NCBI RefSeq assembly: GCF_010093595.1
Contig: NW_022985438.1
Location: forward strand, 609,241-673,240
Length of the DNA: 64,000 nucleotides
Direction: 5' to 3'
Source: Mytilinidion resinicola
Taxonomy: Eukaryota; Ascomycota; Dothideomycetes; Mytilinidiales; Mytilinidiaceae
The notes under the pieces were generated by a model. That model was not told the origin of the DNA. It saw only the letters and a program-made list of their open reading frames with translations, and ran no database searches. The number at the start of each line of letters is the position of its first letter. Position 1 is the stretch's first letter. Positions 57,318-64,000 of this stretch are shown piece after piece. Both the position numbers and the translations under genes were made by a program.

Positions 57318-58017
57318 GGAAAGAGCTAGTGTACTAGCACCAAACGAGGAAAGACACAGGACCAGGAAACTTACCAGCGGTGTGTCTCGAATGTTGATAT
57401 CTAAAGACAACGGCGGAGCTGGTTCTTACATCTTGGGCTGCTCTTCAAGTACGCGGAATCAGATTCTGGTACTCATATTACATGTATACATTACACGCAG
57501 ACCAGTAGATTCTTACCTGCTATTCGCCCCATTTCTATCTTGTGAAATTTCATGAGTGGAGCTACGTAAAAGGAGTGATTTTTATATATACGTAAATAAA
57601 GTGAAAGCGGAGATATCCCTATACTACTATTATTTTGCCATTGCTAAATGTGACAATCCTTTCTACTACACGTTGCATCGCTCTATTCAATCAATATACA
57701 CAACTGCCTCCATAAAACAAAGGTAACTACTGTGGCTTAATTTATCGAGGTTTCATTCGATCTTCCGTAGCGAGCTAACCTTTACCAGCTGCCGTGAATT
57801 CATTTAGTTAAAGTTATACATAGAGCCGCTTACTAGGCTGTCTGTTGAGCTAATTAAACTACAGAGTACAGCTTTATGTAAGATGTGTAAAGGTATATGA
57901 GGCATGTGGTGAAATGGTAAAGGTTTAAATAGCTGTTGTATTACTGATCAGTATATTAACTGGTTAAGATTATCGAGTTTACGGAGCGAGGCAGCGGTCT
58001 TAATATACCTCAGTCGT

Positions 58018-58240
58018 TCTTTATTAGAACGTAGTCTTTGTTGTAATAAAGAGTTAACGTCTCTTTATTAAGACAAAGCCTCTTTATATACAACAAGTCC
58101 TTTATTAGGACAAAGAGTCCTTTATTAGAACAAAAAACAACAAAGGGTTCTTTGTTAGAACAAAGGAACAAAGGATCTATAAATAGATTTGTATCTATGT
58201 ATATACATAGATAATAGAACAAAGAAATATATCGCTTATT
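58018..58240. repeat. degenerate tandem array of TTTATTAGAACAAAG-like units
   Basis: About ten imperfect copies of a 15-20-base unit (ctttattagaacaaag, ctttattaggacaaag, ctttgttagaacaaag) in mixed orientation form several local hairpins (for example ctttgttctaa / ttagaacaaag). The array sits at the left edge of the AT-rich desert. Confidence 0.7.
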
Positions 58241-58769
58241 CTTGTTCTAATAAGATGTATATACACTATAAAGATGCTGTATACATAATATTATATAAAC
58301 CAACAAATATAGCTACAAAAATGCAGCCGCTTATACAGGTGCATAATATTAAGACACGCATATAAGAATAAAGCTCTAGGAAAACGGATAGCCTGCTCCA
58401 AGCAATTAGGACCAAGGAATTAGAAGAGATGGGAGCGGGTTATAGTGTCTATAAAATGAGATTTTAATATTTAGTAACAGCTAAAATCTACAGAAAGATT
58501 AGAATAGTAATAGGGTCAATAGTAGGTTCTATTCAGACTTGGTTTATAGAGAAGCACTATATGCTAGGCAAGCAGAGCCTAGTAAACATTAGATAAAAAC
58601 CTTATTCTTATTTATAATATATGCAATATATTCATAAATCTACTATATATGTTTAGGCACTGCTAATAGTCTCGATAAAAACACTGTAAAATAAACTATT
58701 GTAATGCGTTAATTAGGCTATACTAGTATACTAGTTCTAGAAGTATATTAATCCTAGGTATTATTAGAA

Positions 58770-59215
58770 GTGTAGGATAGGTGTATAATGTTTGACTATA
58801 ATATAAAAAATATTAGAAAATAGTGTAGAAGTGTTGCAGGACGTTTTATAAGCACTATATAATGCTATACTTATATATATAGGTGTGCTTGTCAAAGGTA
58901 TATAGTCGATGCAGAGAGAGATAGAACAGAGTTGTATGGATAGATAGATAGAATTGTATTGCTTGAGTTCTTCTTTACATCGACGGCAGCGGAGTTGCAC
59001 ATATATACATACGTATAGCATTGTGAAACGTCCTCTAACGCTTCTGTAACGTTATCTCACTTTTCCTGTTCAAAACGTTTACTGTATCACGTTCAAATGT
59101 GCATAGTTTTAGTTGTTTTGAGAGCTTTATGCATAGGGATATAACGCTTATGCTATTATAATCCTTACAGTGCTGCTGTTAATATAGAATAGATCTTAAG
59201 TTATAAAACTTCTTT
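58770..59215. mobile_element. older LTR copy 4, split by copy 2
   Basis: The sequence left of 58890 (GCAGGACGTTTTATAAGCAC, AATGCTATACTTATATATAT) and right of 59169 (GCTGCTGTTAATATAG) joins into a decayed version of the same LTR in copy-1 orientation (compare AGAGGACGTTTCACAATGCT and GCTGCCGTCGAT in copy 1). The younger LTR therefore inserted inside an older one in the opposite direction. The outer limits are approximate. Confidence 0.5.
58890..59169. mobile_element. solo LTR copy 2 with 5-base target duplication
   Basis: The copy is 280 bases, TGTCAAAGG...ATCCTTACA, flanked by GTGCT on both sides (58885-58889 and 59170-59174). It is near-identical in reverse complement to copy 1 at 50760-51039. 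TG...CA ends plus a 5-base duplication identify the long terminal repeat of an LTR retrotransposon left after internal recombination. Confidence 0.85.
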
Positions 59216-59616
59216 CTATCTATTTAAATATTAACTTTATATCTTTAACAATTACTTTACAAAAGCTACCTAGTAACTCGGTTCCTATACCGCTTCTATA
59301 TTAAGCTTATATCTAAATATCTATAAGTGGTAATATATATAAAAGAATGCCTTATTTACTAGCTTCTACTTTATAGAGGTCGCCTTTATTAGGCATAGCA
59401 TGTAAGCACGTATATAAGACTAACTCCTCTTTAGAATTATAGAAAGTTGCATAAAGAATACTATACATATATCTAGCTTAACATAGAAAAGTTATTAAAT
59501 ACATATCCTCTTAAAGCTTCATTAATATTTACACTTTAACAGATAATACATACTGCCTTTTATAGTTAGAAGGCCCTATAAAGCCTTTAGAAATGGCGGG
59601 TTCTCTCTAATATTTC

Positions 59617-59884
59617 TGTTAAAGGTATAGATTTAATGAATAGATAGATAGATATAAAAGAGTTATATTGCTTAAGTTCTATTCTATATTAACGGCAGCA
59701 GACTTGTGTATTATAACATATAGCACTATAAAGTATATGGGAAACTTCCTCTAATGCTTCTATAACATTATCTAACGTTTCTTTTATATCACACTTAAAC
59801 GAATATAGTTTCCAGGTATAGTGTTTAATAGTGTTGAGCGTATTATGCATAGCATATAACGCTTATACTATTACGGATCTTACA
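59617..59884. mobile_element. older solo LTR copy 3 with 5-base target duplication
   Basis: The copy is 268 bases, TGTTAAAGG...ATCTTACA, in the same orientation as copy 2 and clearly diverged from it, with many C-to-T and G-to-A-type changes. It is flanked by ATTTC on both sides (59612-59616 and 59885-59889). The intact duplication confirms that it is an independent, older insertion of the same family. Confidence 0.75.
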
Positions 59885-61046
59885 ATTTCCCTTAGTATTT
59901 CTCTAACCCATGCTATGCAATGTCCTGCAAGACAGACCATAAAGAATAGACAGCATTGTTATCTACAAACAGGGTGATGTCTTCATTTGCTATAACATAC
60001 TAGATTTGGGTCTATCTGTGATGTTTATAACAGGATAAAAACTTGGGTGAGTAACGGCTGCAAGTGCCTGTCCCATTTCAATGACACATCATCAACAAGG
60101 CAGTCGGCAGGAACACGGGAATCAAAATCGATAAATAGAATTAGAAATGACCACATCCGTGAGTCCGCCCAAGAAGAGCCTTCTTCCTCCCGGGTGATGT
60201 ACTCTCCATAGGCCAAATATCTGCTGCAGTTGGGTCCACCCATCTATCTTTCTCAGTTTTGGCGCAATCCGGTCGTTGTTCCTTTTACCGGGCTCTATTT
60301 TGGACGAGAGGTCCAGCCGATGCCATGAAAACCCTGTCTGGCACGAGGTTCCTCTTCTGACATAGGCGCCTTCCGTTAAGGAAGCAAATGTTCGCAGTTT
60401 CCCCTCGCATCTCATAGGTTGAGATAGCCGCCTTTACGCGTGTCATCTCATCGGAGTGGGGCAAGCAGAGCTGTCAGAATTTGTTATGGCCAGAGCAGAC
60501 TGAAGTTATTGAAAAGCATACCCTAAAATTCAACGTCTGCACAGATTCGCCCATCGCCCATACTTTCCCCCACTGCTGTGAGTGCAGCTAGTGGGTTATG
60601 ATACTACTTTCACTCTCATTGGCCTCCTCCTCCATTGCGGCGTTCTGGAGGTTGATTTTCAGATTTATTGATCCTGGCGTCGAGAGATGTTGAGATGTTG
60701 AGATGTGATCGAAGCCCGAGGCGTATCTCGCACCCTCCGTCATCAGATTCCAATTCAACGTGGAAAAGGCTGCGTCGGGCGTGTATTTTTGTCTGATAGA
60801 ATGTACAGCATCGTGTTTATTTAAAGCTAGTTTCTAATCATTAATCTGGTTTTGCAACTATTTAGATACATTGCTGGCAATCTATATAGATTTGAATAGT
60901 CCGGCCAACCGCAAGTCCCGGTATTATTAGTATAACTGGAGTCTAGAGCCGTAGAAGCGTTCATATTAATTAGTAAGTTAGACAGTCCGTCTAGAACCCT
61001 TGCTTGAACGCGTTAGATTTTTTTTTAATAATAGGGCGGTCATGGC

Positions 61047-61170
61047 CGTAACGTAGTTCACAAGCAAGTGACCACCCCAAGCATGTGGCCACCCCAACTT
61101 TTAGTGCGATTTAGACGTTTTAGCACTCCGGCAATCTCAACAACCACAGAATATTATATAAAATTATACA
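61047..61170. repeat. second copy of the mariner-like left end
   Basis: GTAACGTAGTTCACAAGCAA then ATCTCAACAACCACAGAATA parallels GTAACGTACTCCACAAGCGA then ATCTCAACAACCACAAGATA at 50582-50665, with mostly transition differences. An internal direct repeat (gaccaccccaagc / ggccaccccaact) is present. This is a remnant of the same transposon family; no right end was found. Confidence 0.5.
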
Positions 61171-62332
61171 GGTAGTTATACCGTTTATCCGACGGATATT
61201 TATTAGCATGCTTCTAAAAAAAGGTTTATCCCTTAACCCGCTGACATAGGCTCAACGTTATTGATAAGGATGCGACCAATAACAGTTCGGCGTGATGAGA
61301 AATGCTGTGAATTTCGCCTTCTTCCTTTCCACTTAATGATGTCGATCTATGAAGGGTGCGAGGGCACTGCGTAAAGATAGATGGTGATGGCGAGCAGTGA
61401 GGATTGAGGATTGAGCGAGGGATGCGTAGTCAGGATCAAAGGAACCAGGAGAACTAGCCAAAAGTGGTATCAAAATAGTTATGGCAAAACGCGTCTAAAA
61501 GTGCAGCGACTATCGAAAAGCGGATAACAGGAAAGCTACGTTAGTTAAAGATAAGTGCTGAATGCATCTAGGCACGAAACTTCTCTTAACTGCCCTTGCA
61601 CGTCTCTACACAACGCCAGCGGAGCACGTGTTGTTGAGGTGCTTGTCGAAGATGCGGAGATGGTGAAAAAATTGACGTGGAGCCCATGCTTTTATTTGCT
61701 GTAATATTCATTCCACCGATAGGATTCAACCTAGGATATGAATTGCGGCGTGAGTTCAACGTCGTTAGTGGAACCCGTGTACACCTAGGTATAGCGGCAA
61801 ATGCACCTGCTATGTGCCACGGAGGTGATGTAACGGATCCTGTTGGAGCACAGCACCACGACGCAGGATGGACTTGCCAGACCATTGGCTCTTGCTATGC
61901 GTTGATCTAGTCGTAACATGCCGAAAATAGATCGTCCATGCATATCTGGGGTGCCAGCTTCTCACGACTAGGCAGCTGTGTAGTCCACCGCGCGGCGCTG
62001 AGGCGTACTATCGCTGCCTCCAGGCGTGCCTCTACATGGATGTGTTACCTGTCGGCGTGTTATTTAACCCAGGGGCCGTTGTATTCGCCCCTATTGGAGA
62101 GTCGATAATGTCGTGTTCCGGCTCTTGACCAAGCGAAAGAAAGAAGGTGTCCTAAAAGATTGATTCTTGAAGCTAGTAGAGGCCCAATGTCCCCAAACGC
62201 CGGCCCCGTTCCCTCCGTAGTCAGAAGTTACCTACACCGCGTACGCAACAAGCAAAATAAGACTGTCGTCTTTGCTAGGGGTTAAGTCTAAATGATCGTT
62301 AGTCATATTTTCCTCACGAGTTTTCGGCACAA

Positions 62333-63363
62333 TTACCTATAGCTGACTAGTGTATCCACGCGATGATTACTCGTGCTGAAACTCCGCAGCTGTACCTTCT
62401 CGCCATTCTTGATTTCCTTGGCATCGCTGTCACCCCATTCCAGTGGCACGTCTGAGTCTGCATCTGCATAGACAAGCACATTGAATGTGCAATTGCCATC
62501 CAGCATTGGCAGAAATGTGACCGAGGCAGTGATTTGGCGGAAGATAGACTGTATCTCAGCTTGAATCTCCTGCTCGGTCTTCTCAGGAACTGGCTCTCCC
62601 GCACTAGGGCGTCGTTAGAGTCATCGCACGCAGCCTATTTTAGGGATCTGTAACTCACTCTGGACCGGTGTTCTCTTTGTTCGCTGTCTTTTTGGAAGAT
62701 TTTGCCTTCGATGGCTTTCCGAATAATTGAACCTTGCAAAGATCAGAATTTGGCATCGAAAAGGGCGTGTGAGCTAACATCGAACTGCCACCGCTCCACG
62801 TGTTCTCCAGTCTCCTTACTCGTGATGACAATGACAAGTTTTGAGATTTTTCCACCGTACATCCAATCTTTCAACTGGGACATTATCTTCTTGATGTAGG
62901 CTTTGACTTGATCGTCTGCGGTCACTTTTGAGGACTTAGAAGGGTATCCCCTATCGCGACATGTGAGACTTACCCATCATCGTCAAGCCATATTTTTTGA
63001 CACTGTGCATGGTTTAGTACGTCATCTATCGGCTAAGAAATGGGGACTTACGCAGTGAAGTCTTCCGCAGGATACACGCCGCGCTGGAATCTGGGCAACC
63101 GGTCAGCACACGCGCAATCAAATCGCGGACGCTAAGCTCACAAGATAGTGTTGATTGAATACTCAAACTGGATATGGTTAGTATATTGGATGTGGAGGAC
63201 GGTTGAGCATAATGGCCACATACAAACTCGGACACCACCTTGGAAGACCCTAGAATGCGTCAGTCAATCTACTCCTTCACGATGTAAGGAGTGGGGTACC
63301 TTTGAGCGCAAGCTTGTGCACCTTGGAAGACTCTTTCTTTGAGGAAACCTTTGGCTGCGACAT
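62333..63363 (-). CDS. MAD2: mitotic spindle checkpoint protein Mad2
   Basis: Eight exons on the minus strand: 63300-63363, 63224-63249, 63142-63167, 63052-63090, 62974-63002, 62779-62924, 62659-62732 and 62333-62603; predicted 224 aa, all seven introns 46-56 bases. The joined protein reads [40 protein letters not shown], then MMVTADDQVKAYIKKIM, KISKLVIVITSKETGEHVERWQFD, and the C-terminal safety belt (ASVTFLPMLDG, NCTFNVLVYADADSDVPLEW, VQLRSFSTSNHRVDTLVSYR). This is the whole HORMA fold. Mad2 at unattached kinetochores binds Mad1 and Cdc20 and inhibits the anaphase-promoting complex. A Lys/Ser-rich insertion (KPSKAKSSKKTANKENTGPE, about 112-131) between strand and safety belt makes it about 20 residues longer than the yeast protein. 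Confidence 0.96.
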
Positions 63364-63738
63364 GATTGCTGTACGGCTCTTGTTGCGGTGCTTGTGTGTT
63401 GGGGAGAAGGAGGCTGATGATGTTCTGGGACCGTGTTGGCGCGGCAACGAGGTCAGAGGCCGCACCTCGCTCGACTCGCCGGCGGGCGTTCTGCGTGGCG
63501 GTATGCTTGCTCTCAGATTATTATCGCACTTACTGAAGTCAGGGCCGCAGCTCTGGAGTAAGGTCTTTCACTTTCAACGATGCCAGTGTGCGGGCCTTGG
63601 CTTTCTCTCACGTGAACACCGATTATCTAGATAAGATGTCCGTGGATTCCAACCAGACCAGCAAAACTTCGAAGCTCCAGGGTATACACGTCGTCGACAC
63701 GCTGAGACTCGGCCGCCTCACCACTAATTTACCTGGGC
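63364..63738. promoter_or_regulatory. divergent promoter MAD2/GUF1
   Basis: 375 bases between the divergent starts of MAD2 (minus) and GUF1 (plus). No TATA box or known motif is evident. Confidence 0.45.
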
Positions 63739-64000
63739 ATGCGACCATGCTTCCGCACTGCGACTAGCCTCCTGCAGGCCTGGCAGGCGCCTTCGCTAGC
63801 TCTTCGCGCCTCAGTTGGCATCCGGACTTTTACCTCGTCCGCCCCTAGACATGCCCAAGCCCACAAAGTCCAGTCCCCGCTGGAAGCTAGGATTGCAGCC
63901 ATTCCAATAGACCGATTTCGAAACTTCTGCATTGTCGCCCATGTTGACCACGGCAAGAGCACACTCAGCGACCGCCTCCTGGAGCTCACAGGCACAATTG
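63739..64000 (+). CDS. GUF1: mitochondrial elongation factor GUF1/LepA, 5' part
   Basis: The reading frame opens at ATG 63739 and runs off the window (87 codons plus one base). The first 60 residues are a mitochondrial targeting-like sequence rich in Arg, Ala and Ser ([36 protein letters not shown]). They are followed by [20 protein letters not shown] then [16 protein letters not shown], the G1 loop (AHVDHGKS) and switch start of a translational GTPase. The sequence [23 protein letters not shown] is characteristic of LepA/EF4 proteins; the mitochondrial form GUF1 supports faithful mitochondrial translation under stress. Only the start is available, so completeness cannot be judged. Confidence 0.9.
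   Translation, partial: MRPCFRTATSLLQAWQAPSLALRASVGIRTFTSSAPRHAQAHKVQSPLEARIAAIPIDRFRNFCIVAHVDHGKSTLSDRLLELTGTI

Larger units (their letters stand above)
57318..62332. other. 5-kb AT-rich, repeat-rich gene desert
   Basis: No supported gene. 57600-59950 is strongly AT-rich with sequence typical of RIP decay (TA-rich, few CG). It holds degenerate tandem repeats (58018-58240), two solo LTRs with target duplications and an older interrupted LTR. 60000-60800 has more normal composition with short frames that I could not assign; 61000-61250 is AT-rich again; 61250-62330 is normal composition without a recognised gene. Confidence 0.6.

Noticed and set aside
50760..59169. The inverted LTR pair as the two ends of one composite mobile element carrying HAS1
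   Set aside because: Copy 2 has its own private 5-base duplication immediately flanking it and LTRs of one element would be in direct orientation.
57600..59950. AT-rich desert as a centromere
   Set aside because: At about 2.4 kb it is far shorter than AT-rich centromeric regions of filamentous fungi and is explained by decayed transposons.
60025..60415. Minus-strand frames of 72 and 97 codons
   Set aside because: They overlap each other in different frames, lack family similarity and sit next to decayed repeats; probably chance frames.
1..64000. tRNA, 5S rRNA or snRNA genes
   Set aside because: I looked for B-box (GGTTCGAATCC-like) and related internal promoter patterns by eye and found none with a matching cloverleaf; a covariance-model scan would be decisive.

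Overview
The window is nuclear DNA of a filamentous ascomycete (Pezizomycotina), most likely a Dothideomycete. Genes are dense and interrupted by introns of about 46-65 bases with GTRNGT donors, CTAAC/CTAAT branch sites and NAG acceptors. The gene set is typical of the group: PRP8, an IQGAP, HAS1, MAD2, RPL34, Zn2Cys6 and F-box proteins. The intergenic DNA includes AT-rich, C-to-T-decayed repeats that look like the result of RIP. I assembled each spliced gene by hand by matching splice sites, reading phase and family conservation, so most entries give exon coordinates.

Layout. 1-14.7 kb holds a BTB protein, a conserved hypothetical protein, a two-RRM protein, a 1701-residue IQGAP with 15 IQ-like repeats, and a Leu3/PrtT-like Zn2Cys6 regulator whose second intron has no usable canonical acceptor. 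15.3-23.6 kb holds RPL34 (seven exons, minus strand) head-to-head with PRP8, whose only intron has a GC donor. 25.3-37.8 kb holds a secreted LicD-type protein, an F-box/LRR-like protein, a tyrosinase, a GH125 mannosidase and a large disordered protein with an N-terminal glycogen-binding-like (AMPK1-CBM) module. 40.4-50.2 kb holds a complex I assembly factor (NDUFAF3 type), an MFS transporter with a 21-base micro-exon, two short-chain dehydrogenases, a small six-cysteine secreted protein and a conserved four-exon protein.

50.2-53.2 kb and 57.3-62.3 kb are two repeat islands. The first holds a decayed Tc1/mariner-like shell, a 280-base LTR copy, and two related TIR elements in opposite orientation, each with its own perfect 8-base target duplication. 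The second is a 5-kb AT-rich desert with two solo LTRs, each bounded by a perfect 5-base duplication; one of them is nested in an older LTR. Between the islands lie an NAD-dependent epimerase and HAS1 (ten exons). The window closes with MAD2 (eight exons, minus strand) and the 5' end of the mitochondrial elongation factor GUF1, which runs off the edge.

Most genes are housekeeping functions (splicing, ribosome biogenesis, spindle checkpoint, cytokinesis, mitochondrial translation and complex I). They alternate with accessory genes (tyrosinase, MFS, SDRs, small secreted protein). I saw no convincing biosynthetic cluster. The most novel material is the paired TIR elements with arrayed subterminal repeats at 51.1-53.0 kb, the solo-LTR family, the missing acceptor in the Zn2Cys6 gene, and the GC-AG intron in PRP8.
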